This document shows, in pieces, positions 16,925 through 25,912 of a stretch of DNA of 64,000 bases. A program made the translations under genes and the position numbers. The notes under the pieces are model-generated. The model did no database searches. It was not told the origin of the DNA and saw nothing but the letters and a program-made list of their open reading frames with translations. Source of the stretch: Bradyrhizobium sp. CCGB12 (GTDB lineage: Bacteria; Pseudomonadota; Alphaproteobacteria; Rhizobiales; Xanthobacteraceae); NCBI RefSeq assembly GCF_024199845.1, contig NZ_JANADO010000001.1:8921520-8985519 (forward strand). Reading direction: 5' to 3'. Every line of letters starts with the position of its first letter. Position 1 is the stretch's first letter.

Positions 16925-17416
16925 ATGCAGATAGGCTACGAAGCTCTTTATTTTCTCGGGTCTTACGGCGCGCTTTGCGTGCTCTGCTGCGCTGTCGCCC
17001 TGATCGATCTTCGCCACGGCATCATTCCCGATTGGCTCAATCTTGCGATCGCAGCCCTCGGTCTTGCCAATATAGTCGTCACAGACGGCGCAGCTGCCGC
17101 TCCTAGCGCGGTGGCGACCGCCTTTCTCGTTGGTGTCCTGTTCCGGCTATTGCAGCGTCTTTACTTCAGGTTACGACATGTGGACGGGTTGGGACTTGGC
17201 GACGTCAAGTTTCTTGCCGCGGCCACGATCTGGGTTGGCGTCGCCGGCGTGCCAACGCTGCTGCTGATTGCTGCGGTCGCGGCACTTGGCGTCGCGGGCG
17301 GCCTGCAACTCGCAGGCCACGAGATGAAGCGTCAGACGTCGATCCCGTTCGGCCCCTTCCTCGCGCTCGGCCTTCTCGCGACGCCGGCCCTTCAGAACTG
17401 GCTTGGCCTGACCTAA
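16925..17416 (+). CDS. Prepilin peptidase (type IV leader peptidase, short form)
   Basis: 163 residues from ATG 16925. A much longer frame upstream (from 16256) overlaps the imelysin gene and is an antisense artefact. Conserved aspartates sit in VALIDLRHGIIPDWLN (Asp28) and in the GxGD motif GLGLGDVKF (Asp93), so both catalytic Asp of the aspartic peptidase are present. There are about six membrane segments. The N-terminal methyltransferase domain of full-length GspO/PilD is absent, as in CpaA/TadV-type peptidases, so pseudopilins may be cleaved but not N-methylated by this protein. It converges on the T2SS gene block and would process GspG, H, I, J and K. Confidence 0.88.
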   Translation: MQIGYEALYFLGSYGALCVLCCAVALIDLRHGIIPDWLNLAIAALGLANIVVTDGAAAAPSAVATAFLVGVLFRLLQRLYFRLRHVDGLGLGDVKFLAAATIWVGVAGVPTLLLIAAVAALGVAGGLQLAGHEMKRQTSIPFGPFLALGLLATPALQNWLGLT

Positions 17417-17442
17417 AATCGGCATTTCGACCGGAATCGCAA

Positions 17443-18078
17443 TCACTTCTCGTGCCGCGCAGCCAAGGGCTTCTTCTCTGCGCTGATCGGAATGAGGCGA
17501 ATATCGCCGCTATCCTCGCTCCCGGGGCGTGGCAGCGTGAGCAGTGCCCCTTGCTCGTCCTTCTCCATCGTCACTTCGCGTCCGCTGATGGTGCGGAGTT
17601 TCCACCCTTGAAAATCGTCGCCGATCTTCAATCGCAGTGCGGCTTTGGTTGATTGATCGAGAAAGATTCCGAAGCTTTCATCGCCGCCCGCGATCGTGCC
17701 GACGAGCGACAGCGGTGGCGGTTCGAGCTCGGCCTTGCGCGGTGGCGGTGGCTTGCTCTCCGCGGGTTCCGCGACGACGGCCGGCGGAGGTCGGCGCGAT
17801 GGCGAGAACACGGGACGATCGCGCGTGTTGGACAGCGCTTTGAGCGGAATGCCCCATAGCGGATTTGCGCTGAGCGGCCTTGGCGCTGGCGCCGGCGACG
17901 GCGCCACCCGAACCGATGTCACGGGCTCAGATGGTGGCGGCGACGACAGTACCGGCCCGCCGAGCCGGGTATCGTCGAGCGTCCCGGCATCGAGTGCATC
18001 CGCGGCACCGTCGGGAACGGCAGCCCATGCGGCTTGAGCCGAGACCGCGCAGACAATGATCGCTGCAAAGCGCCACAT
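17443..18078 (-). CDS. T2SS GspN/GspC-like protein
   Basis: 211 residues from ATG 18078, whose A is the last base of the gspM stop (TGATG). GAGGGA lies upstream, and the protein starts with a clean signal peptide MWRFAAIIVCAVSAQAAWA. An ATG at 18096 is an alternative. A proline-rich region (about 50-120) includes NPLWGIPLKALSNTRDRPVF, the conserved block of this alphaproteobacterial T2SS protein. It is followed by a small beta domain (LSLVGTIAGGDESFGIFLD, LRLKIGDDFQGWKLR) that resembles the homology region of GspC. No PDZ domain is present. It probably bridges the inner-membrane assembly and the secretin. Confidence 0.75.
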   Translation of the reverse strand: MWRFAAIIVCAVSAQAAWAAVPDGAADALDAGTLDDTRLGGPVLSSPPPSEPVTSVRVAPSPAPAPRPLSANPLWGIPLKALSNTRDRPVFSPSRRPPPAVVAEPAESKPPPPRKAELEPPPLSLVGTIAGGDESFGIFLDQSTKAALRLKIGDDFQGWKLRTISGREVTMEKDEQGALLTLPRPGSEDSGDIRLIPISAEKKPLAARHEK

Positions 18079-18641
18079 CACTTGGTCCCTCGCCATTGTC
18101 CGGAGACACCGAGTAGCACGCGCAGCTTGCCTGGATCGACCTGCCTGGCGGTATCGTCGGCGACAGGCTGCACGACCAATTGGTCAATGAACAAGAACGG
18201 CATGCCGGCCTCGAGATCGTAAAGCACCTGTTGCAATTGTGTCTGCTCGATCTCGCAGCTCGCGACCATGCTGATGAAGCCGGCCTTGGCCGGGATGGTG
18301 GGGACGTCAAGCTGGGTCGACAGCACCTTGCCGCCCGATTTGGCGACCGCGCCCGATACACGCTGGAGCAAGGTGGCGCCGGCAACGGTGACAGTTGCGC
18401 CCTCGAGATAGGCCGAGCCGGTCGGCATGACCGGCTTGCCGGGCGCCGTATTGGCCTTCGTTCGCCCCTCCAATTGCGCGAGCATGGCGGCCGATGCCGC
18501 AACATCGCTGCGCTGCCCGGCAAGATCGGACAGCGACGATATCACGACAAGCAGCAGCAACACGACAAGACCGAGATAGCTCGCGGTTGCAACCAATGGC
18601 GATGTGCTGACCGCAGCCAGCGACCGGGATGCTGCGCTCAT
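18078..18641 (-). CDS. gspM: T2SS protein GspM-like
   Basis: 187 residues. A short cytoplasmic N-terminus is followed by one membrane segment (about 17-38, ATASYLGLVVLLLLVVISSL). A coiled-coil stretch with AAMLAQLEGR and a ferredoxin-like periplasmic domain (ATVTVAGATLLQRVSGAV ... FISMVASCEIEQTQLQQVL) come next. This is the GspM subtype b pattern. GspM binds GspL on the inner membrane platform. It overlaps both gspL (4 bases) and the following gspN/C-like gene. Confidence 0.78.
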   Translation of the reverse strand: MSAASRSLAAVSTSPLVATASYLGLVVLLLLVVISSLSDLAGQRSDVAASAAMLAQLEGRTKANTAPGKPVMPTGSAYLEGATVTVAGATLLQRVSGAVAKSGGKVLSTQLDVPTIPAKAGFISMVASCEIEQTQLQQVLYDLEAGMPFLFIDQLVVQPVADDTARQVDPGKLRVLLGVSGQWRGTK

Positions 18642-19714
18642 GAGCCGGATCCAAAATAGGCGGTGATATTGGCCTCGACGTGGAACCGCTCCGCGGTTTC
18701 GTTCGCCGCGCGCGTCGTCGGCGCGAAGAAAGTGGCGCGGGTGAATTGCGGTGACTGCTCCATCAGCCGGATGAGCGATGGCGCGTCCTGGGTCAATCCA
18801 ACCACCTGCACCTTGGGTCCCTCGATGCGGAGTTCCGTCACATAGGTCGTATCGGGCAGGACGCGCGAGAGGGCTTCCAGAACCATGACGCTCGAAGGCG
18901 TCGTTTGCTTGCGCTTGGCCAGCAGGCCGAGCCCGGATGAATCACTGTTGGCGTCGAGGCGCAGCGCCGCGCGGCGCTGCGCGATGCGATTCTGTAAATC
19001 ATCCTGTTCCGATTGCAGCTCGCCGCCGAGATAGATGTTCAGCAGCAGGCATGCCGCGGCCGCGGCCGCCGTCGCGGCGAGGCCAATGCGCAGGAGACGG
19101 GAAACATTTGAACCGGCAAGGCCGCGCAGCTTTCGATCGAGCAATGTCACGCGTAGCGGGGTGCCGTCACTGCCGATGGCTGGCACCGAGACGACGACGG
19201 AGGCGCAGCCGAACGTCTTCGCCAGTCGGATCAGGGGATCCACCTTGGCCGCCGAGGTCGCACTGAACGCAACCTCGATGCGATCATTGGCGACAGACTG
19301 CGGCGAAGCCCAGCCGAAGACGGCGTCAGCAGCGCTCCACGGCGTCAATCGGTCGACCTGTGCGCGGATCATGCCGTCGAGGAAATCGGCAGCCTGGCCG
19401 GGGAAATCGAGCAGGCGACTGACCACGTGATCCGGCTGCAGCCGCATCTCGATGCGGCTTCCGTCCAAGGCTGCTTTCCAATCCGCCGGCAGCATTGGCG
19501 GCGGCGCATCGCGCTCGGCTCGAAACGACAGCGGAGCCGGGTGCGATCCGGCCCGCGACGCTTCAAGGTGTGCAGTGAATGAGCCGTCCGCATTCTCGTC
19601 AAGCGTGATGCTGCGCCGCTGCATGAACCGGCCCGCAACGCCATCAATGGCGGTCGCGACCGCGCCGATCCATTGCTCGAACCATTGTCGTGCCTCGGCA
19701 AGTAGTGCCATCAA
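18638..19714 (-). CDS. gspL: T2SS protein GspL-like (PilN-type)
   Basis: 358 residues. The N-terminal cytoplasmic part is an actin-like fold (about 30-190: ITLDENADGSFTAHLEASR, HVVSRLLDFPGQAADFLDGM). One membrane segment lies at about 213-233 (LLRIGLAATAAAAAACLLLN), followed by a coiled coil (LQSEQDDLQNRIAQRRAALR) and a PilN/Fims-like periplasmic domain (DTTYVTELRIEGPKVQVVGL). It is the inner-membrane partner that ties GspE to GspF and GspM. It overlaps gspK by 4 bases. Confidence 0.82.
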   Translation of the reverse strand: MMALLAEARQWFEQWIGAVATAIDGVAGRFMQRRSITLDENADGSFTAHLEASRAGSHPAPLSFRAERDAPPPMLPADWKAALDGSRIEMRLQPDHVVSRLLDFPGQAADFLDGMIRAQVDRLTPWSAADAVFGWASPQSVANDRIEVAFSATSAAKVDPLIRLAKTFGCASVVVSVPAIGSDGTPLRVTLLDRKLRGLAGSNVSRLLRIGLAATAAAAAACLLLNIYLGGELQSEQDDLQNRIAQRRAALRLDANSDSSGLGLLAKRKQTTPSSVMVLEALSRVLPDTTYVTELRIEGPKVQVVGLTQDAPSLIRLMEQSPQFTRATFFAPTTRAANETAERFHVEANITAYFGSGS

Positions 19715-20616
19715 CCCCTCCCGCGAAGCAGCACCGTATTGCGCGGCTCGACATCGTCTTGCCAGGACAACACGCGATAGGGTTCGACCTTGTCTCCGAG
19801 TGCGATCACGGCCTCGGACGTGGTACGGCGGCCGTTACGGAATTGGATCGATATCGCGATCCGGTAACAGGGACTTTGCGCTGTCGATGCCGCGCTTTGC
19901 GGGCTGGGCGCGCCAGCGGCGCCGTTTGGCGACGCCGACAGCGCCGCTAATCCGCCCTGCGCGGTCCCCGGTGTCTTGCCCATTGCCGCCAAGAGTTCCG
20001 GCGAAGCGATGGCCGGATCGATGTCGGGCGTGCCGTTGAACACCGTAACGAAGAGCAGGGCGCGATCGAACAGGGCAGCAGGAATGCCCGCGACCAGCCC
20101 CAGCTCATTGACGTGGGTGAACAGGCCCTGCCTTGGCGAGTAGCCGAGCGGATTGTAGCGCGCTGCTTCCACGTTCTCGCTGCCTGGCGTCGGCCGGGTT
20201 CGCCAGCCGATGATCCGATCTGCGTATTCGGCGGCTGCGCCCTTGTTGGCGCCGAGCACGGCGAAGAGGCCGGTCAGCATCTCCTTTGACGCGTAGTTCA
20301 GGTCGAGGCGGCCGGCCTCCGAGGTGAACGTCACGGCGACATTGGCCTCGTCGAGGCCGAAATGAAACGCGCCGCGGGGCGGCCTTGTCTTCTCGTCGGT
20401 CAGCGTCAGCCGGTAGGCCGCGAGTTCGACGCCGGCCGATACCAGCGCCTCGGTCTGCAAGGACATGTCGCTCGCCGCCAGCGCCCGCGCCGAGGCGGCG
20501 AGATAGGCCGAAAAGATGATCGCCAATGACGCCAGTGCCATCAGGATCCAGAGCACCGCGACGATGACGAAGCCGCGGTTGTTCGGCGATCGGCCGATGT
20601 TGCCGGTGGCGTCCAT
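19711..20616 (-). CDS. gspK: T2SS minor pseudopilin GspK
   Basis: 301 residues from ATG 20616, whose A is the last base of the gspJ stop (TGATG). A frame from 20667 is longer but reads into gspJ. The leader ends NNRGFVIVAVLWILMALASL, with prepilin cleavage after Gly. The alpha-domain region shows RLDLNYASKEMLTGLFAVLG and SPRQGLFTHVNELGLVAGIP, characteristic of GspK. GspK caps the pseudopilus with GspI and GspJ. The C-terminal part (240-280) is Ala/Gly/Ser-rich. Confidence 0.87.
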   Translation of the reverse strand: MDATGNIGRSPNNRGFVIVAVLWILMALASLAIIFSAYLAASARALAASDMSLQTEALVSAGVELAAYRLTLTDEKTRPPRGAFHFGLDEANVAVTFTSEAGRLDLNYASKEMLTGLFAVLGANKGAAAEYADRIIGWRTRPTPGSENVEAARYNPLGYSPRQGLFTHVNELGLVAGIPAALFDRALLFVTVFNGTPDIDPAIASPELLAAMGKTPGTAQGGLAALSASPNGAAGAPSPQSAASTAQSPCYRIAISIQFRNGRRTTSEAVIALGDKVEPYRVLSWQDDVEPRNTVLLRGRG

Positions 20617-21323
20617 CACGTCTTGCCCTGGTCGGTGGCGCCTTCGGAATTGCGCTTGTCGCTGCAATTGCCGTCCGGCTTGGTACAGTCACCGGGAATC
20701 TGGACATGGACAGGCGCGATGGTCGAGACCGACAGGACGCGCTGGCTCGCAGCGTCGCGCACCGTCAGGCGGATCATCGCCGGCAATTTGTCGGCATCCT
20801 TCCAGGCGCTCTTCCAGATCCTGTCAGGCCCGGCATAGGCGAAGGACAAGCGATAGGGCGCACGCAGCAGCACGACCGGGCTGCCGAGATGCACCTGCTC
20901 GGTCAGCGACAGGCCGTCGGCGAGCGGCGTGAAACGCGTCTGCGTGCGAACCGTGACGAATTCGCCGCCATCTCTGGTTTCGCCGAGGCGCACCACGTCG
21001 AGCCCGGGCCCGGCGTTCGGTCCCACCGAGGTTCGCACGAACATCACGGACAGCTCGGATCCATCGAACAGCGGCCGGCGGGTGTCGCGATTGGGGGCGA
21101 CGAATTCCGCCGCCGCGAGATCGGCGCCGATCCGCTCCAGCGCAATCCCGATCAGCTCGCTGCGCTGGATCCGGTCGAGGCCTCTGTTCCAGCTCGGCAA
21201 CCATTGCGCCGTGATGCTGGCGAGCGCCGACAGCAAGAGTCCCATCAGCACCAGCGCGACGATGGTCTCGATCAGCGTGAAGCCGCGTTCGTGCGCTCGC
21301 AAGTCTGTCCTTGCCTGGATCAT
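20616..21323 (-). CDS. gspJ: T2SS minor pseudopilin GspJ
   Basis: 235 residues. The prepilin leader ERGFTLIETIVALVLMGLLL has the conserved Gly-Phe cleavage site and Glu5. The beta-rich domain after the N-terminal helix, with RIGADLAAAEFVAPNRDTRR and LSFAYAGPDRIWKSAW, fits GspJ. The C-terminal stretch DCTKPDGNCSDKRNSEGATD is polar with two cysteines. It overlaps gspI by 4 bases and gspK by 1. Confidence 0.85.
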   Translation of the reverse strand: MIQARTDLRAHERGFTLIETIVALVLMGLLLSALASITAQWLPSWNRGLDRIQRSELIGIALERIGADLAAAEFVAPNRDTRRPLFDGSELSVMFVRTSVGPNAGPGLDVVRLGETRDGGEFVTVRTQTRFTPLADGLSLTEQVHLGSPVVLLRAPYRLSFAYAGPDRIWKSAWKDADKLPAMIRLTVRDAASQRVLSVSTIAPVHVQIPGDCTKPDGNCSDKRNSEGATDQGKT

Positions 21324-21739
21324 TCAGGAGACCTCGGCATCAGGCGCACGGTGCGGATGTCGGACAACGCGCCGCCCGGCGATTTGACGCGAATCCTGAC
21401 CAGCTCGGGGGCCCAGGGCGCGTTACCCTCGGGCACGGTCCAGTCACCGCCGAGCGCACTGACGTCGATGGTCCAGCGATAGCCTTCGGCCTGTCCCGTC
21501 GACGTACCCGACCGCAATTGCGCGCGCGGCGGAATGCCGACCGTCATCAAGGTGCGCGCCGCCTGCATCAGCGCGACGTGCTGCTCCAGGGTCCGCACCC
21601 CGCGCGTCTTGCCGCCCATGACGGCGCCGATCGCGACGATCGAGACAGCCACCAGCGCGAGCGCGACCAGCACCTCGATGATCGTGAAGCCCGCTTCAGC
21701 GTGGCTAGTTGGCGGCGATGTCGCGCGCAATGATTTCAA
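21320..21739 (-). CDS. gspI: T2SS minor pseudopilin GspI
   Basis: 139 residues. The leader AEAGFTIIEVLVALALVAVS is followed by IVAIGAVMGGKTRGVRTLEQHVALMQAARTL and a small beta domain (GYRWTIDVSAL, PELVRIRVKSP). Size and position between gspH and gspJ identify GspI. The listed start lies 35 bases inside gspH; a later start is possible, but the leader methionine options are few. GspI starts assembly of the pseudopilus tip. Confidence 0.83.
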   Translation of the reverse strand: MKSLRATSPPTSHAEAGFTIIEVLVALALVAVSIVAIGAVMGGKTRGVRTLEQHVALMQAARTLMTVGIPPRAQLRSGTSTGQAEGYRWTIDVSALGGDWTVPEGNAPWAPELVRIRVKSPGGALSDIRTVRLMPRSPE

Positions 21740-22178
21740 CCCTTCCGGTGAGCCAGTTGACGCGGACCTCGTACCCCGCCTCGAGCCGCGTCAGCGCGAT
21801 GGAGCCGCCGCAGGAACCGCCATTGGCGAAGAAACGAATGGTCGAGTGCGCAGCCTGGCGCTGGCAGCTTTGCGGCAGGACGGCATCGAACCGGACGTCG
21901 TCGGGAATCCGCAGCGTCGTGCGCGAGGAGCCCGAGTGGATCACGCGGCTCGCCGCGTCGACCAGCGTCGCAACGCTGGTGCTGCGCTCAATGGCGGCGT
22001 TGCGATCCGCCTTCAGCAGCGTCGCGGCCTGCAACGCATAGGCCTGCAACCGCGATCGCGACGTCTGATGTGGAATGAACGGCAGCAGCACGGCGGCCAT
22101 CAGCGCGATGATGGCGAGCACGCACACCATCTCGAGCAGGGAGAAGCCGTGCTGCGTGGCGTCGGTCATTTCAGTCAT
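21705..22178 (-). CDS. gspH: T2SS minor pseudopilin GspH
   Basis: 157 residues. The leader is TQHGFSLLEMVCVLAIIALM with the Gly-Phe cleavage site and Glu5. The globular part (TTLRIPDDVRFDAVLP, STIRFFANGGSCGGSIALTR) matches the GspH fold with its usual FFPDGS-like strand. There is a cysteine pair in CQRQ...SCGG. It overlaps gspG by 4 bases, which implies translational coupling. Confidence 0.84.
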   Translation of the reverse strand: MTEMTDATQHGFSLLEMVCVLAIIALMAAVLLPFIPHQTSRSRLQAYALQAATLLKADRNAAIERSTSVATLVDAASRVIHSGSSRTTLRIPDDVRFDAVLPQSCQRQAAHSTIRFFANGGSCGGSIALTRLEAGYEVRVNWLTGRVEIIARDIAAN

Positions 22179-22687
22179 TCATCCCTGGCGGCGGTCGTCT
22201 TCTCGAGCGAGATGTCGGCCGAAGTGCCGCTGCCGCCCTCCTGTCCGTCGGCGCCGTAGGAGACGATGTCATAAGGTCCGTGCTCGCCGGGCGCGCGATA
22301 GAGATAGGTGTGGTTCCAGGGATCGCTCGGGACGTTGCCGCCCTTCAGATACGGGCCGTTCCAGGCCGCGACCCCCGGCGTGCGCCGGACCAGCGCGGCA
22401 AGGCCCTCCGCCGTGGACGGGAACCGACCGGCATCGAGATAGAACAGGTCGAGCGCGCTGGAGAAACTCTGCAACTGAATGCGCGCCGTCTTGACCTTGG
22501 ACTCGCTCAGATAGTTGAGAACACGTGGCCCGATCAGCCCCATGATGAGGCCGATGATCGCAATCACCACCAGCATCTCGACGAGCGTGAAGCCCTCTTG
22601 CCCGGGACGCCTCGGTGATCGCGACCGCGCGCGGCCGCGTCCCGCATGCATGGAAAATGCGCCAAAGATGGTGTTGCGCGATATCAT
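22175..22687 (-). CDS. gspG: T2SS major pseudopilin GspG
   Basis: 170 residues from ATG 22687; a start at 22651 (MHAGRGRARS) would shorten the basic leader. The mature N-terminus is FTLVEMLVVIAIIGLIMGLI after GQEG. LDLFYLDAGRFPSTAEGLAALV, GPYLKGGNVPSDPWNHTYLY and YDIVSYGADGQEGG are the strongly conserved GspG calcium-loop and C-terminal blocks. GspG polymerises into the pseudopilus that pushes cargo through the secretin. Confidence 0.92.
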   Translation of the reverse strand: MISRNTIFGAFSMHAGRGRARSRSPRRPGQEGFTLVEMLVVIAIIGLIMGLIGPRVLNYLSESKVKTARIQLQSFSSALDLFYLDAGRFPSTAEGLAALVRRTPGVAAWNGPYLKGGNVPSDPWNHTYLYRAPGEHGPYDIVSYGADGQEGGSGTSADISLEKTTAARDE

Positions 22688-22703
22688 GATCGATGTCCCT
22701 GCC

Positions 22704-23912
22704 TTAACCGACGAGCTGCGTGACCGAGAGCAGCGCCGTCATCACCGAGACGATCAGTCCGCCGACGACGGTGCTGATGGTGATGATCGCCAGTGGCCCG
22801 ACGATACCGACGACGCGGTCCAGGCTGCGCTGCAATTTTGCTTCGTAGAACTCCGCGACCCGGCCGGCCAGCACCGGAAGTTGCCCGGTCTCTTCGCCGA
22901 GCCGCAGCATGCGGACCGCCATCGGCGGCAGGCTGTCCGCCACGGCGAGCGCTTCCGACAGCTTTCCGCCGTGACGGACGCGGTCGGCGGCCGCGGTCCA
23001 GTTCGCCTCGCTTCCCGTCACCGCCATGATGTCGACGAGAATGCGCAGCGCGGCGGTGAGGTTGACGCCGCTGCCGAGCAGGACGCCGAGATTGCGGCAG
23101 AACAGGCTGGCGCGATAAAACTGGAAGGCGCTGCGAATGCCTGGAACCTGCGCAATGGTGCTGACCAGTGCGGCGCGCACGCGCGCCTGCCGGAGCAGCC
23201 ACCATGTAAAGGCGATCGCCGTCGCGGCGATCAGGCTCGCGGCCGTGGCGTTGGCACGGAGGAAATCCGACACCGCGATGAAGCTGGCGAGCGCCGTATC
23301 CGACTTGCCGCCGAAATCGCCGAGCACGCTGGAGAATTGCGGCAGCACGAACAGCAGGAAGAACAGCATCACACCGGATGCGGCGACCAGCACGAACGCA
23401 GGGTATTGCATCGCATCGGTCAGCTTCCGCCGCATCTGCTCGGAGCGGGCGCGCTCGGTCCCGAGCATCTCCAGCACGGAATCGAGGGTGCCGGAGATCT
23501 CGCCGACGCGTACCAGCGCAACGTACATCGGCTGAAACAGGGCCGGGTGATCGGCGACTGCGTCGGCAAAGCTCTCGCCCGTGAGCAGAGCCGCGCGAAT
23601 CTTGGCGACCACCGGACGCATCCGCCCAACATCGGCGTCGCCGGACAGAAGCTCGAGCGCATCGTCGAGGCGTGCGCCGGCCTTGAGCAGCAGCGCGAGA
23701 TCGTGGGTAAACGTCGTGACCTCGGCAGAACTCGGCCCGCCGAACAGGCTGTGGCCTCCCGCAACGGACGCGCGCTTGTCCTCGATGGTCTCGATCGGCA
23801 GCAGCTTGAGATATTCGATCCGGCGCGCAACTTCGGCCATGGTCGGTGCGGAGATCGTGCCGTTCACGATCTCGCCGGCTTGGGTCAGGGCTCGGTAGCG
23901 AAAATTCGGCAC
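22704..23912 (-). CDS. gspF: T2SS inner-membrane platform protein GspF
   Basis: 402 residues from GTG 23912 (MPNFRYRALTQAGE..., the usual GspF start). A TTG at 23933 would overlap gspE. Two T2SF domains are visible (about 65-190 and 265-390), each with a membrane segment: VLVAASGVMLFFLLFVLPQF, and a last one near the C-terminus, GPLAIITISTVVGGLIVSVM. The LRLGEETGQLP and RVGEISGTLDSVLEML repeats are diagnostic. It is the polytopic base that GspE drives to assemble the pseudopilus. Confidence 0.9.
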   Translation of the reverse strand: MPNFRYRALTQAGEIVNGTISAPTMAEVARRIEYLKLLPIETIEDKRASVAGGHSLFGGPSSAEVTTFTHDLALLLKAGARLDDALELLSGDADVGRMRPVVAKIRAALLTGESFADAVADHPALFQPMYVALVRVGEISGTLDSVLEMLGTERARSEQMRRKLTDAMQYPAFVLVAASGVMLFFLLFVLPQFSSVLGDFGGKSDTALASFIAVSDFLRANATAASLIAATAIAFTWWLLRQARVRAALVSTIAQVPGIRSAFQFYRASLFCRNLGVLLGSGVNLTAALRILVDIMAVTGSEANWTAAADRVRHGGKLSEALAVADSLPPMAVRMLRLGEETGQLPVLAGRVAEFYEAKLQRSLDRVVGIVGPLAIITISTVVGGLIVSVMTALLSVTQLVG

Positions 23913-23916
23913 GGCG

Positions 23917-25593
23917 TCACCGGACGGTCGCAACGCGGAGGATTTCGGCCGGCGAGGTCGATCCGGCGCGGCATTTGGCGATCCCGTCGTCGAGCATCGT
24001 GGTCATGCCCTCGCGGATCGCCATGGCGTCGATCTTCAGCCCGTCGGTTCGTTCTCCGATCAGTTCACGCAGTTCGTTGGACAATTCGAGCAGTTCGAAG
24101 ATGCCAAGACGGCCGCGATAGCCGGTTCCGCTGCAGCGCTCGCAACCGCATGGCTCCTGAATAGTCTCGCCGGCACGGAACCCGAGCGCGGCGAGCCTCG
24201 GATCCTCGGTGAGGTCGGCTGCTGCAAGCGGTCGCGCCGTCTTGCATCGCTCGCACAATTGCCGGACCAGACGCTGCGCGATCACGCCGCGCAACACCGA
24301 ACGAAGCAGATAGCCCTCGACGCCGAGGTCGAGCAGGCGCGGCACGGCGGCTGCGGCTGTCTCGGTGTGCAGCGTCGTCAGTACCAGATGCCCGGTCAGC
24401 GCCGCATGCACCGCGACATGTGCGGTCTCGGAATCGCGGACTTCGCCGACCATGATGACGTCGGGGTCCTGACGAACGAAAGACCGGAGGGCGGTGGCAA
24501 AGGTCAGGCCGATCGCCGGCTTGATCTGGGACTGGTTGACGCCGGGGATCTCGTATTCGACCGGATCCTCGATCGTGAGAATCTTGCGGCTGGGCTCGTT
24601 GAGGATCGACAGGATCGTCGCGAGCGTCGTGGTCTTGCCGCTGCCGGTAGGCCCCGTGATCACGATCATGCCGTGCGGCAGCTTCAAGAGCCGCCGCAGC
24701 TTGCCTTCGTCGGGCTCCGAGAAGCCGAGCTTCTCGACCACCAGCAGGCCGCGATCTTTCGGCAAGATACGGATGACGGCGGATTCGCCGTGCTGGGTCG
24801 GCATGATCGCAACGCGGATATCGATCTCGGTGCGCCCGGCGCGCAATCGCGCTGCGCCGTCCTGCGGCAGGCGGCGCTCGGCAATATTGAGATTGGCAAT
24901 GATCTTGATACGGGAGACCACGGCCTGTGGCAGCACGCCCGACAGCGCCGCGACCGGCCGCAGCAGGCCGTCGATCCGCAGGCGGACCGTGAGCCCGCCG
25001 GCAAACGGCTCGATATGGATGTCGCTGGCGCGAAGTTCGACCGCTTTCTCGATCAGGTCGTTGACCGCACGCACCACCGGCGCGCCGCTGGCGAGATCGC
25101 GCAGGCTTTCGATATCATCTTCGCGCGGCAGCGTCGTGGCCGCTTCGGCGGCCTGAGCGTCTTCGGCGCTGAAGCTCCTGTTCAGGACGATGGCGAGATC
25201 TTCCGATGACGCCACCTTCAACGTGATGCCGGCACCGAGCACGATCTCCGCCGCCCGCTGGGTTGCCTGGTCGGTCGGGTCGGCGACAGCGAGTGTGGTG
25301 GTTCCATCCGTCGCCCGGCATGGATAGACCATGGTCTCGCGCAGGAAACGGGGCGAGAACGATCCGACCAGCGGCTCAGCCGCCGTCATGTCCTGGAGCG
25401 TGATCCGATCGAGTGCGAAGAAGCGCGCGGCTGTCTCGGCAAATTCGGCCGGCGAGAGGCTGGTGACCTCCCACAGCTTCAATTGGCGATGGTCGGGCCT
25501 CTGTCCGGCGCGGTCGTCCGGCCCATCGAACGCCATAAGCTGGTTGTTCTGACGGAGATAGTCCAAGAACCGAGCGGACAGATCGTTGGCCAT
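23917..25593 (-). CDS. gspE: T2SS assembly ATPase GspE
   Basis: 558 residues. The N-terminal N1E domain carries LWEVTSLSPAEFAETAARFF and the ATPase domain follows. Walker A is ITGPTGSGKTTT (around residues 312-323), the Asp box is EDPVEYEIPGVNQSQ, and the Walker B/His region is VGEVRDSETAHVAVHAALTGH. A zinc-binding four-cysteine element is present as LCERC and CGCERC. It powers pseudopilus assembly from the cytoplasm. It is the first gene of the minus-strand T2SS block and diverges from gspD across 319 bases. Confidence 0.92.
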   Translation of the reverse strand: MANDLSARFLDYLRQNNQLMAFDGPDDRAGQRPDHRQLKLWEVTSLSPAEFAETAARFFALDRITLQDMTAAEPLVGSFSPRFLRETMVYPCRATDGTTTLAVADPTDQATQRAAEIVLGAGITLKVASSEDLAIVLNRSFSAEDAQAAEAATTLPREDDIESLRDLASGAPVVRAVNDLIEKAVELRASDIHIEPFAGGLTVRLRIDGLLRPVAALSGVLPQAVVSRIKIIANLNIAERRLPQDGAARLRAGRTEIDIRVAIMPTQHGESAVIRILPKDRGLLVVEKLGFSEPDEGKLRRLLKLPHGMIVITGPTGSGKTTTLATILSILNEPSRKILTIEDPVEYEIPGVNQSQIKPAIGLTFATALRSFVRQDPDVIMVGEVRDSETAHVAVHAALTGHLVLTTLHTETAAAAVPRLLDLGVEGYLLRSVLRGVIAQRLVRQLCERCKTARPLAAADLTEDPRLAALGFRAGETIQEPCGCERCSGTGYRGRLGIFELLELSNELRELIGERTDGLKIDAMAIREGMTTMLDDGIAKCRAGSTSPAEILRVATVR

Positions 25594-25832
25594 TCCGTTG
25601 TCCCGCCACTCTATCCTGGATCAGCGCGCGCCGTAGCGTTGGGCCCCCGTCAACTGCATGCTTATCGATCTGAAGTGTGACAGCTGTGCGAAGCCGCACC
25701 GTCCGTCCTGCTCAACAAACTTTGAGACGCCATCGCAGGTACGGGCAATTTCACGAGTGGTGCGATGCGAAGTGTAGGTCACGAGCGGCAAGGTCGCGAA
25801 CGACAATCATGTAAACAATTTATTTCTGTCAT

Positions 25833-25869
25833 GATCGGTCGCTAAGAGTCCGCCAAGGCAGGACCGATC
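25833..25869 (+). promoter_or_regulatory. Inverted repeat in the gspE-gspD intergenic region
   Basis: GATCGGTC at 25833-25840 and GACCGATC at 25862-25869 form 8-bp arms around a 21-base spacer, 44 bases before the gspD start. The rest of the 319-base divergent region (25594-25912) shows no promoter I can name; an AT-rich stretch, GTAAACAATTTATTTC, lies at about 25811-25826. The repeat could be an operator or a leader hairpin. Confidence 0.3.
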
Positions 25870-25912
25870 GTCAAAGCAATCGAACAGCAGCCAGCCAGAG
25901 CGAAGGGCCTTC